A stretch of 64,000 nt of DNA, taken from the NCBI RefSeq assembly GCF_000732625.1, contig NZ_JPJI01000023.1:186001-250000 (forward strand), read 5' to 3'. Positions 1 through 8,817 of the stretch are shown piece by piece. The stretch is from Nonlabens ulvanivorans. GTDB taxonomy: Bacteria; Bacteroidota; Bacteroidia; Flavobacteriales; Flavobacteriaceae. The translations under genes were made by a program, and so were the position numbers. The notes beneath the pieces were generated by a model. That model was not told the origin of the DNA, did no database searches, and was given only the letters and a program-made list of their open reading frames with translations. Every line of letters begins with the position of its first letter. The stretch's first letter is position 1.

Positions 1-505
1 GAGAAACTACCTCTGGATTAGCCTCTACAATACGATCTATGTTGCGCTTATTACCTTGAAAATCTGGTATTAATGTTTCTAGAGTTGTTTCTGGATTCAT
101 GCGGCGTATCGCCGCCACAGTTTCTTTCCATATAATAGAACCCATGTCTTTTAAATCGTCACGATCTACACTGGTTACAACAGCGTGTTTAATACCCATT
201 AATTTAATAGATCGTGCAACTTTCTCTGGTTCTGCCCAATCAATATCATCTGGGCGACCTGTTTTAACACCACAAAATCCACATGATCTTGTACACGTGT
301 TACCTAATATCATAAAAGTGGCAGTTCCTTCAGTCCAGCATTCACCCATGTTAGGGCAACTACCCGAAGTACATATGGTATGTAAATCATATTTATCAAC
401 CAGACCACGTAATTCTTTATATTTCTTCCCTACAGGAAGCTTAACGCGTAACCATTTAGGTTTCCCTTTTGCAGGTGGCGCAATGGATTCTTTTACTGTA
501 TTCAT
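1..505 (-). CDS. lipA: Lipoyl synthase LipA (partial, C-terminus beyond window)
   Basis: Radical-SAM enzyme that inserts two sulfur atoms into protein-bound octanoyl groups, completing the lipoyl cofactor of pyruvate and 2-oxoglutarate dehydrogenases. My reading of the minus strand gives 168 codons before the window edge. The LipA-specific cysteine set for the auxiliary 4Fe-4S cluster is C45, C50 and C56 (CTSGSCPNMGEC). The radical-SAM CX3CX2C motif follows at C71, C75 and C78 (CTRSCGFC). The ATG lies at 503-505, just 4 nt after a TAAATTTG promoter box, so the message may be leaderless. No defect is seen; the gene is only cut by the window. The family call is certain. Confidence 0.96.
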   Translation of the reverse strand, partial: MNTVKESIAPPAKGKPKWLRVKLPVGKKYKELRGLVDKYDLHTICTSGSCPNMGECWTEGTATFMILGNTCTRSCGFCGVKTGRPDDIDWAEPEKVARSIKLMGIKHAVVTSVDRDDLKDMGSIIWKETVAAIRRMNPETTLETLIPDFQGNKRNIDRIVEANPEVVS

Positions 506-509
506 ACTA

Positions 510-517
510 CAAATTTA
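510..517 (-). promoter_or_regulatory. Putative -7 promoter box (TAAATTTG) of lipA
   Basis: On the minus strand the octamer TAAATTTG matches the Bacteroidota -7 consensus TAnnTTTG and ends 4 nt before the lipA ATG. No clear TTG -33 element is found at the usual distance, so this is a motif match only. Confidence 0.5.
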
Positions 518-570
518 GGTATAAAGCTTTTGTGAGAAGTATTGTAGTCGTTAAAAATCTGTCAAACTGA

Positions 571-1677
571 CTATTTCCAGCGTTTTGGTGGTTTTCCTGC
601 GTTGGTGAAGAAAAGTCCTAGTTGCGTAAAGACTAGAAGTATTTCTAAAAAGGGTATAAATGGTATAATATCGCTTTCACGAAAGCGAGATAAACCTTTC
701 CCTACAACTAACCAGACAATGGTGTATCTTAAAATCACTAATCCTAGGATATACAACCAATTGATCCCAAATATAAAGCCTACTATTGAAGCTATAAAGA
801 AGCCAATCTGAGAGAAAAAATAAAGTCCTAATAAGAATTTATGTTTGCCTTTATAATAAGAAGCAGTATTGATATGGCGGCGTTTTTGAGTCCACCATTT
901 AGTCCATGTGTTTTTAGGAGTGCTTACTGTAAATGCGTCGGGTTCGATAATTACTGAAGTATTATCCTTAGTAGCTGCTTGATTTACAAAAAGATCATCA
1001 TCACCACCTAGTACCTTCATATGATCTATGAAACCGCTGACGTCATAAAATTGCTTTGAGGTGTAAGCTAGATTGCGACCTACTCCCATATATGGATTCC
1101 CGTGCAATGCGTAACTCATATACTGTATGGCAGTTATGCCAGTTTCATATCTAATTAGAGCATTAAGAATTGAATACTTTTTTTTCTCATAACCACCGTA
1201 ACCTAATACAATACTTTTATGATTAGTAAAGCCGCTGGCCATAGCTTTTAACCAGTTATTACTTGCCGGTTTGCAATCTGCATCTATAAAGATTAGATTT
1301 TCATTAATGGCCTTTTTGATGCCTAGAGTAAGTGCGTATTTTTTATTTCCCCAAAAACTTTCGTTATTTACAACATCTACCTTTTTAACTCTGGCATCCA
1401 GATCTTGAAAATGCTCTATAACCTCTAATGTGTCATCAATAGAAGCATCATTGATTAATATGATTTCAAAGTTAGGATGAGTTTGCTGTAGTAGTAAGGG
1501 AACTAGTGTTTTGAGGTTCTCTTGTTCATTTTTTGAACATACAATGACAGATACTGCATCTTGCGATGTATTATTTAGAGATGATTTATAAAAACCAACT
1601 CGAGCCAAAAAAAAGTAATATATTATATTAACAAGCACAAATCCCGCCAGGACTATAAACGCTATGCCTATTTCCAT
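571..1677 (-). CDS. Membrane-bound family 2 glycosyltransferase
   Basis: A 368-residue inner-membrane GT2 enzyme, probably transferring a sugar from a nucleotide donor to a lipid or polymer; the substrate is unknown. One N-terminal membrane helix (about 4-26) precedes a GT-A domain (about 42-270) with the donor-binding D132-A-D134, the acceptor-site GGDDD at about 224-228 and a QKRRH motif at 264-268, which stands for the QxxRW motif of processive enzymes. Three further hydrophobic segments lie at about 281-305, 306-325 and 338-356. It sits 7 nt after the small Cys-rich membrane protein gene and is likely cotranscribed with it. Near the C-terminus, RFRESD (331-336) is encoded by a copy of the recurrent palindrome. 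Confidence 0.85.
   Translation of the reverse strand: MEIGIAFIVLAGFVLVNIIYYFFLARVGFYKSSLNNTSQDAVSVIVCSKNEQENLKTLVPLLLQQTHPNFEIILINDASIDDTLEVIEHFQDLDARVKKVDVVNNESFWGNKKYALTLGIKKAINENLIFIDADCKPASNNWLKAMASGFTNHKSIVLGYGGYEKKKYSILNALIRYETGITAIQYMSYALHGNPYMGVGRNLAYTSKQFYDVSGFIDHMKVLGGDDDLFVNQAATKDNTSVIIEPDAFTVSTPKNTWTKWWTQKRRHINTASYYKGKHKFLLGLYFFSQIGFFIASIVGFIFGINWLYILGLVILRYTIVWLVVGKGLSRFRESDIIPFIPFLEILLVFTQLGLFFTNAGKPPKRWK
672..687. repeat. Iterated palindrome copy 1 (one mismatch)
   Basis: CGCTTTCACGAAAGCG, one base off the consensus CGCTTTCGCGAAAGCG. It lies inside the glycosyltransferase gene, read on the minus strand as RFRESD. Confidence 0.8.
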
Positions 1678-1684
1678 CTTTTAA

Positions 1685-1888
1685 TTAAGATTCTAAAGAT
1701 GGGTTTTTACAATCTTGCTCTTCGGGTAATTTACCGCACATACCGCAAGCTTCACCATCCTTATTAAGAAAAGGGCTTTGACTAGCACAAGTTCCTGCAA
1801 ATTTCCCGTCTTTTTTTGCCCATATCTTGATAGCTATTCCCGCAACTGCAAGAGCTAATATACCTATAGTAATAAAGAGTAATTCCAT
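1685..1888 (-). CDS. Small membrane protein with four cysteines
   Basis: A 67-residue protein that I cannot assign a function. Residues 4-22 form one hydrophobic helix, followed by a short lysine-rich stretch and a soluble tail with C34, C48, C51 and C60. The CGMC pair (48-51) and the flanking cysteines could bind a metal or form disulfides, depending on which side of the membrane the tail faces. It is the first gene of a two-gene unit with the downstream glycosyltransferase (7-nt gap). The start codon at 1886-1888 is 4 nt after a TAAATTTG box, which supports both the start and expression. Confidence 0.7.
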   Translation of the reverse strand: MELLFITIGILALAVAGIAIKIWAKKDGKFAGTCASQSPFLNKDGEACGMCGKLPEEQDCKNPSLES

Positions 1889-1892
1889 AGTG

Positions 1893-1900
1893 CAAATTTA
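1893..1900 (-). promoter_or_regulatory. Putative -7 box (TAAATTTG) of the small Cys protein and glycosyltransferase operon
   Basis: Minus-strand TAAATTTG ends exactly 4 nt before the ATG at 1888. The same spacing occurs upstream of lipA, pyrE and rlmB, suggesting a leaderless transcript. No -33 TTG is obvious. Confidence 0.5.
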
Positions 1901-1921
1901 AGAATAATAAGTGATGTATTC

Positions 1922-2953
1922 TTAATTCTGAATTAAATTCACTTCAGTTTCAATAGTGATTCCATATCTGTTTTGAACCATCGATTGGATTTCTTTTGCA
2001 AGGGCAATTATTTCTTGTCCGCTAGCATTACCATGGTTTACTAGAACTAACGCTTGTTTATCATGTACACCAGCATCACCACGTCGTTGACCTTTAAAGC
2101 CACATTGATCTATAAGCCAGCCAGCAGGTACTTTTACTTGCTTTTCATTTACTGGGTAATGCGGTATTGATGGATGCATTCTTATGAGGTCTTCATAATA
2201 ACTTTTTTCAATAATAGGATTTTTGAAAAAACTACCGCTATTACCTATCACTTTTGGGTCAGGTAATTTGCTGCTCCTTATATTAATTACAGCTTGTGCA
2301 ACAGATTGTATGGATGGCTCTATTTGTAGGTTCTCTAATTCGTTTAGGATTGCACCATAACTAGTTTTGAGCTGGTAATCATTTGTTTTTGTGATATCTG
2401 TAAGCTTAAAAGTTACGGACGTTATTACATATTTGCCTAAAGCTTCATTCTTAAAGATGGATTCTCTGTAACCAAATTTACAATCTTCTAAATGGAGTGT
2501 TTTTACATCACCTGTTTTAATATTCATAACGGTGCATGAAACAAAAGTATCCTTTAACTCCACTCCATATGCACCTATATTTTGAATAGGAGAGGTGCCT
2601 ACATTACCAGGTATGAGAGCCATGTTCTCAATTCCAGCCCAATTATTTTCAATGCAAAAAATGACAAATTCATGCCAGTTTTCTCCTGCCATTGCTTGTA
2701 CAAACACATGTTCATTATCTTGTTTCAATAAATCTATTCCTTTAAGATTTACATGAACGACAGGTCTTTTAATATCATTAAGTAGTAACATATTACTACC
2801 GCCACCTAAAAGAAATACTTCCTCATTGTAATAATAAGCAAGCACTTCTCTAAGTTGCTGTATAGTAGATACAGATGTATATGCTTTTGCAAAAGCAGAT
2901 ATTCCAAAGGTGTTATGCTCTTTAAGAGAGAAGTGTGATCTTATCTCAATCAC
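1922..2953 (-). CDS. murB: UDP-N-acetylmuramate dehydrogenase MurB
   Basis: Cytoplasmic FAD enzyme that reduces UDP-GlcNAc-enolpyruvate to UDP-MurNAc with NADPH, the second committed step of peptidoglycan precursor synthesis. The 343-residue length and the YRESIF segment (161-166) mark the E. coli-like type I form. The FAD-binding LGGGSNMLL is at 49-57, IPGNVGTSPIQNIGAYG at 113-129, and the catalytic serine loop GNSGSFFKNP at 237-246 (proton-donor Ser240). The C-terminal ETEVNLI carries the conserved glutamate. Its start overlaps the end of the upstream aminotransferase gene by 4 nt, so the two are translationally coupled. Confidence 0.96.
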   Translation of the reverse strand: MIEIRSHFSLKEHNTFGISAFAKAYTSVSTIQQLREVLAYYYNEEVFLLGGGSNMLLLNDIKRPVVHVNLKGIDLLKQDNEHVFVQAMAGENWHEFVIFCIENNWAGIENMALIPGNVGTSPIQNIGAYGVELKDTFVSCTVMNIKTGDVKTLHLEDCKFGYRESIFKNEALGKYVITSVTFKLTDITKTNDYQLKTSYGAILNELENLQIEPSIQSVAQAVINIRSSKLPDPKVIGNSGSFFKNPIIEKSYYEDLIRMHPSIPHYPVNEKQVKVPAGWLIDQCGFKGQRRGDAGVHDKQALVLVNHGNASGQEIIALAKEIQSMVQNRYGITIETEVNLIQN

Positions 2954-4140
2954 GCGTTATATACTTTAAGAGCTTCTGCTAAGATTTGAACTGCTTTTAT
3001 TAAAGATTCTTTTTCAAGAACGTAAGCGATTCTGATTTGATTTTTACCTACACCAGGAGTGCTATAAAAACCAGCTGCTGGAGCTACCATTATAGTTTCA
3101 TTATCTAATTGAAAAGATTCTAGCATCCATTGGGCAAATGCATCAGTATCCTCTACAGGTAATTGAGCAACACAATAAAATGCGCCACCTGGATTTGCAA
3201 CTTCTACACCTGGTATGTTTTTAAGGCCTGCTATAAGGATATCTCTACGCTCAATATATTCTCCTATAACCTCGTTAAAGTAAGCTTGTGGAGTATCTAG
3301 AGCGGCTTCGGCAGCAATTTGAGCAAATGTTGGAGGACTTAATCTAGCTTGAGCAAATTTCATTGCCGTAGCCATGACTTCTTTGTTTTTAGAAACCATA
3401 CATCCTATACGAGCACCACACATACTATATCTTTTAGATACAGAATCAATCATTATGGCATGTTGTTCTAAACCTGGTATATTCATTACTGACAGGTGCT
3501 CACGACCATCATATGCAAACTCTCGATAGACTTCGTCAGCCACTAAGAATAAATCATGTTTTTTTACTAGCGCTGCTAGTTGATTCATCTCATCTTGGGT
3601 GTATAAGTAACCAGTTGGGTTACCAGGATTACAAATTAGAATTGCTTTAGTATTATCGGTAATAAGTTTTTCAAAATCACTTATAGAAGGTAATGCGAAA
3701 TTGTTTTCAATTTTAGTAGATATAGGTTTTACTGTAACACCACTTGCTGTTGCAAAACCATTATAGTTTGCATAAAAGGGTTCTGGTATGATTACCTCAT
3801 CTCCGTAATCGCATATGCTACCCATAGTGAACAACAGTGCTTCACTACCACCGGTAGATACAATCACGTCATCTATAGTTAATCCCATTTCTATTTTATT
3901 GTAATGAGCAACTAATTTTGTACGATACGACTCGTTTCCAGCACTATGACTATATGCTAGAATTTCCATGTCAGTGTCTTTTACCGCTTGTATAGCTTGA
4001 TTAGGTGTTTTTATATCTGGTTGACCTATGTTCAAAGGATAGATATGTATTCCTCTTTTTTTTGCTGCTTCTGCAAATGGAACTAGTTTTCTAACCGGTG
4101 AAGATGGCATTTTGGCACCTTTATGAGATATTGCTGGCAT
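2950..4140 (-). CDS. Class I/II PLP-dependent aminotransferase (aspartate aminotransferase-like)
   Basis: A 396-residue fold-type I PLP enzyme, most like bacterial aspartate or broad-range amino-acid aminotransferases; the exact amino donor cannot be read from sequence. Visible are the NPGNPTG loop (171-177), ADEVYREF with the PLP-ring aspartate D202, the Schiff-base lysine in SVSKRYSM (K236), GARIG (243-247) and a C-terminal arginine in QIRIAYVL that would bind the substrate carboxylate. Its last 4 nt overlap murB, so it heads a two-gene operon transcribed from a TACATTTG box about 19 nt upstream. Confidence 0.9.
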   Translation of the reverse strand: MPAISHKGAKMPSSPVRKLVPFAEAAKKRGIHIYPLNIGQPDIKTPNQAIQAVKDTDMEILAYSHSAGNESYRTKLVAHYNKIEMGLTIDDVIVSTGGSEALLFTMGSICDYGDEVIIPEPFYANYNGFATASGVTVKPISTKIENNFALPSISDFEKLITDNTKAILICNPGNPTGYLYTQDEMNQLAALVKKHDLFLVADEVYREFAYDGREHLSVMNIPGLEQHAIMIDSVSKRYSMCGARIGCMVSKNKEVMATAMKFAQARLSPPTFAQIAAEAALDTPQAYFNEVIGEYIERRDILIAGLKNIPGVEVANPGGAFYCVAQLPVEDTDAFAQWMLESFQLDNETIMVAPAAGFYSTPGVGKNQIRIAYVLEKESLIKAVQILAEALKVYNA

Positions 4141-4159
4141 GTATTTCTATTTTGTTTTG

Positions 4160-4167
4160 CAAATGTA
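4160..4167 (-). promoter_or_regulatory. Putative -7 box (TACATTTG) for the aminotransferase-murB operon
   Basis: Minus-strand TACATTTG matches TAnnTTTG, 19 nt before the ATG at 4140, in the short divergent region facing the retropepsin-like gene. No clear -33 TTG. Confidence 0.5.
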
Positions 4168-4220
4168 ATACGACTAAGGTCTATATAAAAACGATTATGA
4201 TTTCCTTATATTTATGTTTT

Positions 4221-5546
4221 ATGAAAAATTATTTGTTAGTTGTGCTTCTTGTGTTATTGGGCTCCAATACTCAAGCTCAAGAAACCTCGGGATTTATTCT
4301 AAATGATGATGTAAAAAAGGAAATTATACCTTTTGAACTTGCATCCAATTTAATCATATTAAAAGTAAATTTAAATGGAATTCCATTAAAGATGATGCTA
4401 GATACAGGCTCGTCTAAAAATTTAATATTTGATTTTAAGGATGTGGATTCACTAGCCCTTAAAAAAGGAGAGGTAATGAAATTGTCTGGATATGGTAATG
4501 ATAAATTGTTCGATGCCTATTACAGTCCGTCGAATATATTGGAGATATCAGAAAATCTTATAAATTATGATGCTGATATCTTAATAATGGATAATGATCT
4601 TTTTAATTTGAGATCAAAATTGGGAGTGGAAGTTAATGGTATACTAGGTCTGGATTTCTTTAAAAATAATTATGTAGAATTGAATTATGAAAAAGAAATT
4701 ATTATTGTTTATTCGAAAAAAGAAAATTTACCTAATCGGATTATAAAGAGAGATTCTTATCCTATACAAATTATTAAAGGGAAACCATATACCGAGGCTC
4801 GAGTGAAAATATCAAATCATTATCTTCCCGTTAACCTCTTAATAGATACAGGGAATAGTGAGGCATTATGGCTGTCTGATATAATGTTAGAAAGTTATGC
4901 GCCTAACGTTGCAAAATTTGAAGATTATCTAGGGTATTCCATGAGCGGAATGATCACAGGAGATAGAACAAAATCCCAGGAATTAATTGTTTTTAAGAAA
5001 AGATTTCATAAAATCACGACATCAATACCGCATTTCAATTCGGATTTAGATTATCAAACCAATAATAAGCCAACTACGATAGGCTCAATTGGTGGTGAAG
5101 TATTGAGAAGACTAAATATTGTATTCGACTATTCATCAATGAATGTTTTTATTAGTAAAAAAGAAAATTTTGATGAAGGGTTTTATTACAATATGGCTGG
5201 TATAGAGTTAATTGAAGGTGAGAAGGAACTATTTGTATATGATAATAAAGTGGATAATAAAGAGAGTCGAAGTATTGTAACTATTGAATCTTCTAAAATC
5301 GTAAACTATGTCTATTTGCCCAAAATACTGATAGATTACATCAGGCCCAATTCACCAGCAGATAATGCGGGACTTAAAGTAGGTGATGTAATTGATAAAG
5401 TAAATGGAATTAATAGAGAAGATTTAGGCCTTAACAATATCGCCTATCTTTTTTTTAAAGATCCCTATTCAAATATAAAAATAACCGTAAAAAGAGGAGA
5501 GTCAACTTTAAAATTTAAATTTAAATTAATTCCCCTAATAGAATGA
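4221..5546 (+). CDS. Secreted retropepsin-like aspartyl protease with C-terminal PDZ domain
   Basis: A 441-residue exported protein. I chose ATG 4221 because it begins a clean signal peptide (MKNYLLVVLL..., cleavage likely after TQAQ, residue 20); the longer frame upstream would bury it. Two D-T-G motifs, MMLDTGSS (D61) and NLLIDTGNS (D209), each lie in an aspartyl-protease-like domain followed by a hydrophobic GILGLDFF (140-147) or IGGEVLRRLNIVFDY (290-304) segment. The paired layout suggests an intrachain retropepsin-like dimer. A PDZ domain covers about 360-436 (RPNSPADNAGLKVGDVI). Probably periplasmic or surface-exposed; the substrate is unknown. Single-gene unit, divergent from the aminotransferase. 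Confidence 0.85.
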   Translation: MKNYLLVVLLVLLGSNTQAQETSGFILNDDVKKEIIPFELASNLIILKVNLNGIPLKMMLDTGSSKNLIFDFKDVDSLALKKGEVMKLSGYGNDKLFDAYYSPSNILEISENLINYDADILIMDNDLFNLRSKLGVEVNGILGLDFFKNNYVELNYEKEIIIVYSKKENLPNRIIKRDSYPIQIIKGKPYTEARVKISNHYLPVNLLIDTGNSEALWLSDIMLESYAPNVAKFEDYLGYSMSGMITGDRTKSQELIVFKKRFHKITTSIPHFNSDLDYQTNNKPTTIGSIGGEVLRRLNIVFDYSSMNVFISKKENFDEGFYYNMAGIELIEGEKELFVYDNKVDNKESRSIVTIESSKIVNYVYLPKILIDYIRPNSPADNAGLKVGDVIDKVNGINREDLGLNNIAYLFFKDPYSNIKITVKRGESTLKFKFKLIPLIE

Positions 5547-5548
5547 TT

Positions 5549-5980
5549 CTACATCTTCATTTTCTCTTCTTCGTCATTATTGTCTGTACTTGCAGGTAAT
5601 ACTTCACCAACTAAGTTTAAAGGGATAAGTTTTTCTTTTGTATTTGTATTTGCTGTAATAGTTTTAACGATTGGCCCTACTTTTTCAGTGTCATATTTTA
5701 CTTTAATTTCACCTTTCTCTCCAGGAGCTATAGGTTCTTCTGGTTGAGCTACGATATCACAATTACATGCTGAATAGATATTATAGATTTTTAAAGGGTG
5801 TTCACCAGTATTAGTAAAGGTAAAAGTGCGCACACCATTACTGCCTTTTTCTATTTTACCATAGTCTATTGTTGTTTCAACAAATTTTACTGTAGTTGTT
5901 TTGTCAAGAGTAGATTCATCTTGTGCATTTATGAATTGCCCAAAACCGATTGCTATTAATAAAAGGAAGATATTTTTCAT
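5549..5980 (-). CDS. Exported DUF1573 domain protein
   Basis: A 143-residue protein with a signal peptide (cleavage near residue 19, FINAQ) and one immunoglobulin-like DUF1573 domain (about 28-125), recognisable from VETTIDYGKIEKGSNGVRTF, FTNTGEHPL and the following IYSACNCD. Such small ASH/MSP-like domains are common exported proteins in Bacteroidota and their role is unknown. The tail is acidic (NNDEEEKMKM). It ends 2 nt from the end of the convergent protease gene, with no room for a separate terminator. Confidence 0.85.
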   Translation of the reverse strand: MKNIFLLLIAIGFGQFINAQDESTLDKTTTVKFVETTIDYGKIEKGSNGVRTFTFTNTGEHPLKIYNIYSACNCDIVAQPEEPIAPGEKGEIKVKYDTEKVGPIVKTITANTNTKEKLIPLNLVGEVLPASTDNNDEEEKMKM

Positions 5981-6062
5981 TTTCGTATTTCTTTATCGTG
6001 AATAAAAGTAATTATTACTACTTAAAGCCTCTGTTAATGATGTGTATAATTTAAGTAAATAG

Positions 6063-6070
6063 TACTTTTG
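6063..6070 (+). promoter_or_regulatory. Putative -7 box (TACTTTTG) of valS
   Basis: TACTTTTG matches TAnnTTTG and lies 29 nt before the valS ATG, leaving a short leader that contains an 11-codon reading frame (6074-6109). No clear -33 TTG. Confidence 0.5.
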
Positions 6071-6099
6071 TCGATGAAATTTCAAAAACTAAGCCAAAA

Positions 6100-8733
6100 A
6101 TGTCCTTAGCAGCAAAATATGATTCAAAAACCACAGAAGATAAGTGGTATCAGTACTGGATGGAGAATGATTTTTTTAAATCAGTTCCAGACGAGCGTGA
6201 AAGTTACACGATTGTCATTCCACCACCTAATGTTACAGGTGTACTGCACATGGGTCATATGCTTAATAATACAATTCAAGATGTTCTTATAAGAAGGGCA
6301 CGTTTAAAAGGTTACAATGCATGTTGGGTGCCCGGTACAGACCATGCATCGATAGCTACAGAGGCAAAAGTTGTTAAGAAACTTAAAGAGCAAGGCATTG
6401 ATAAAAATGACTTGAGTAGAGAAGAGTTTCTTGCACATGCTTGGGACTGGACAGATGAGTACGGTGGTATTATTCTGGAGCAACTTAAAAAATTAGGAGC
6501 CAGTTGTGATTGGTCTCGTACTAAATTTACGCTCGATGATGACATGTCAGCTTCTGTAATCAAGGTCTTTGTAGACTTATACAATAAGGGTATGATTTAT
6601 CGTGGTTTCCGTATGGTAAATTGGGATCCAGAGGCACAGACTACTCTTAGTGATGAAGAGGTGATTTATGAAGAACGTAATGGTCACTTATACCATTTAA
6701 AATATCAGATTAAAGGAAGCAATGATTTTATTTCAATTGCAACCACACGTCCCGAGACTATCCTAGGAGACACAGCAATCTGCGTACATCCAGATGATGA
6801 TCGATATACAGATCTAGTAGGTAAAACAGTTATCGTACCTATTGTAAATCGTGAGATTCCTGTAATCGCAGATGAATATGTCGATATGGAGTTTGGAACA
6901 GGAGCACTAAAGATTACTCCTGCACATGATGAAAACGATAAGAAGATAGGAGAGACGCATAAATTAGAAGTAATTGATATATTCAATGCAGACGCGACTT
7001 TAAATAGCTATGGATTGCATTATGCAGGTAAAGATCGATTTCTTGTGCGTAAAGAAATATCCAATGAGCTCGAGGAAAAAGGCTTCTTAATTAATAAAGA
7101 AAACCATGTTCATAAAGTAGGAACTAGTGAGCGCACTGGAGCTGTAATTGAGCCACGATTGAGTGATCAATGGTTTTTAAAAATGGAAGACCTTGCCCAG
7201 CCTGCAATTAAAGCAGTGCGTGAGGATATAGTAGAATTATTACCAGCAAAATTTAAGAGCACTTATTTTCACTGGATGGAAAATGTACGCGATTGGAATA
7301 TTTCACGTCAATTAATGTGGGGACAACGTATACCAGCTTATTTCTATGGAGATGGTAAGGAAGATTTTGTAGTTGCTACCTGTATTGAAGATGCGATTAC
7401 GCTTTCGCGAAAGCGAACTAATAATGACAACCTGCAAGCATCAGATTTACGTCAGGAAAATGATGTTCTCGATACATGGTTCTCTAGTTGGTTATGGCCT
7501 ATAAGTGTGTTTAATGGTGTGCTTGAGCCAGAAAACGAAGAAATCAATTACTATTATCCTACTAGAGATTTAGTGACAGGCCCAGATATTTTATTCTTTT
7601 GGGTTGCACGTATGATAGTTGCCGGATATGAATTAAGAGATGAGAAACCATTTGACAAAGTATATCTAACGGGATTAGTACGTGATAAACAACGTCGTAA
7701 AATGTCGAAATCTCTCGGTAATTCTCCAGATGCTCTAGGGTTAATAGAGAATTATGGAGCAGATGGTGTTAGAGTAGGACTTTTATTGAGTGCTGCTGCA
7801 GGAAATGATATTATGTTTGATGAAGACCTATGCCAGCAAGGTAAGGGCTTTGTAAATAAAATGTGGAATGCTTATCGATTAATTGATGGATGGGAAGTTG
7901 ATGAAACACTATCTCAACCAGCACATGCTCTACAAGGTTTAAACTGGTATAAATCGAGATTTGCTCAAGTCTTAAATGAGGTCGAGGACCACTATTCTAA
8001 ATATAGAATAAGCGATGTGCTCATGACGAGCTATAAGTTAATATATGATGACTTTTGTGGTTGGTTACTTGAAATTATAAAACCAGAATATCAAAAACCT
8101 ATAGATCCTAAAACACTTTTTGAGGTAATTGCACTTTTTGAAGATAATTTGAGGTTAATGCATCCATTTACTCCTTTTATTACTGAAGAGTTATGGCAAT
8201 CGATTGCCGCTAGAGATGTAAAAGATGCTTTGTGTATTAACACTTGGCCAGTTGCTGGTACGATAGATCAATCATTATTAAGTGATTTTGAACTGGTTCA
8301 AGATGTGATTTCTGGAATAAGAACTGTACGTAAGGAAAAGCAAATAAGCTTTAAGAATGAGATTACCTTGAACGCCATTAATAATGAGGAGTTGTCAGGT
8401 GAATATGACAGTCTTATTATGAAAATGGGTAACGTTTCTCAAATACATCTAGTTGAAGAACAAGTAAGTGGTGCAGCTAGTTATCGTGTGAAGTCTAATG
8501 AGTATTTCATACCGTTAGAAGGAAATATAGATGTCGCTGCAGAAATTGAAAAACTGTCTGGAGAGCTTAAGAGAGCTCAAGGGTTTTTAATTGGTGTTCA
8601 AAAAAAGCTAGGAAACGAAAGGTTTGTTAATAATGCTGCCGTTGAGATAGTTGATAAAGAAAAACAAAAAGAAGCTGATACACTTGCAAAAATTGAAACA
8701 ATAGAGGCTAGTATGAAAGCTTTGAAGGGATAG
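6100..8733 (+). CDS. valS: Valyl-tRNA synthetase
   Basis: Class Ia aminoacyl-tRNA synthetase charging tRNA-Val, with an editing domain that removes misactivated threonine; 877 residues, normal for the family. The ATP-binding HMGH (HIGH variant, 50-53) follows PPPNVTGVL, the CP1 editing domain holds the TTRPET motif, and KMSKS is at 534-538. A C-terminal coiled coil (last ~70 residues, rich in E/K/L) is the usual tRNA-binding arm. A palindrome copy at 7400-7415 is translated as TLSRKR within the catalytic domain region (434-439). Single-gene unit ending at a strong terminator. Confidence 0.98.
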   Translation: MSLAAKYDSKTTEDKWYQYWMENDFFKSVPDERESYTIVIPPPNVTGVLHMGHMLNNTIQDVLIRRARLKGYNACWVPGTDHASIATEAKVVKKLKEQGIDKNDLSREEFLAHAWDWTDEYGGIILEQLKKLGASCDWSRTKFTLDDDMSASVIKVFVDLYNKGMIYRGFRMVNWDPEAQTTLSDEEVIYEERNGHLYHLKYQIKGSNDFISIATTRPETILGDTAICVHPDDDRYTDLVGKTVIVPIVNREIPVIADEYVDMEFGTGALKITPAHDENDKKIGETHKLEVIDIFNADATLNSYGLHYAGKDRFLVRKEISNELEEKGFLINKENHVHKVGTSERTGAVIEPRLSDQWFLKMEDLAQPAIKAVREDIVELLPAKFKSTYFHWMENVRDWNISRQLMWGQRIPAYFYGDGKEDFVVATCIEDAITLSRKRTNNDNLQASDLRQENDVLDTWFSSWLWPISVFNGVLEPENEEINYYYPTRDLVTGPDILFFWVARMIVAGYELRDEKPFDKVYLTGLVRDKQRRKMSKSLGNSPDALGLIENYGADGVRVGLLLSAAAGNDIMFDEDLCQQGKGFVNKMWNAYRLIDGWEVDETLSQPAHALQGLNWYKSRFAQVLNEVEDHYSKYRISDVLMTSYKLIYDDFCGWLLEIIKPEYQKPIDPKTLFEVIALFEDNLRLMHPFTPFITEELWQSIAARDVKDALCINTWPVAGTIDQSLLSDFELVQDVISGIRTVRKEKQISFKNEITLNAINNEELSGEYDSLIMKMGNVSQIHLVEEQVSGAASYRVKSNEYFIPLEGNIDVAAEIEKLSGELKRAQGFLIGVQKKLGNERFVNNAAVEIVDKEKQKEADTLAKIETIEASMKALKG
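7400..7415. repeat. Iterated palindrome copy 2 (exact core)
   Basis: Exact CGCTTTCGCGAAAGCG inside valS, read in the frame giving L-S-R-K-R. Confidence 0.9.
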
Positions 8734-8762
8734 GTTAGGTTATCCTACTTTAATAATATTTG

Positions 8763-8796
8763 AAAACGACCTTTAATAAATAAAGGTCGTTTTTTA
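8763..8796 (+). terminator. Intrinsic terminator after valS
   Basis: A perfect 12-bp stem, AAAACGACCTTT / AAAGGTCGTTTT, closes a 7-nt loop and runs into a T-rich tract, 29 nt after the valS stop codon. Confidence 0.9.
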
Positions 8797-8817
8797 TATT
8801 TAGACTTTTAAGTAAAT

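Noticed and set aside
99-518. Open frame of 139 codons on the plus strand at the window start
   Set aside because: It is antisense to lipA, whose cysteine motifs are complete on the minus strand.
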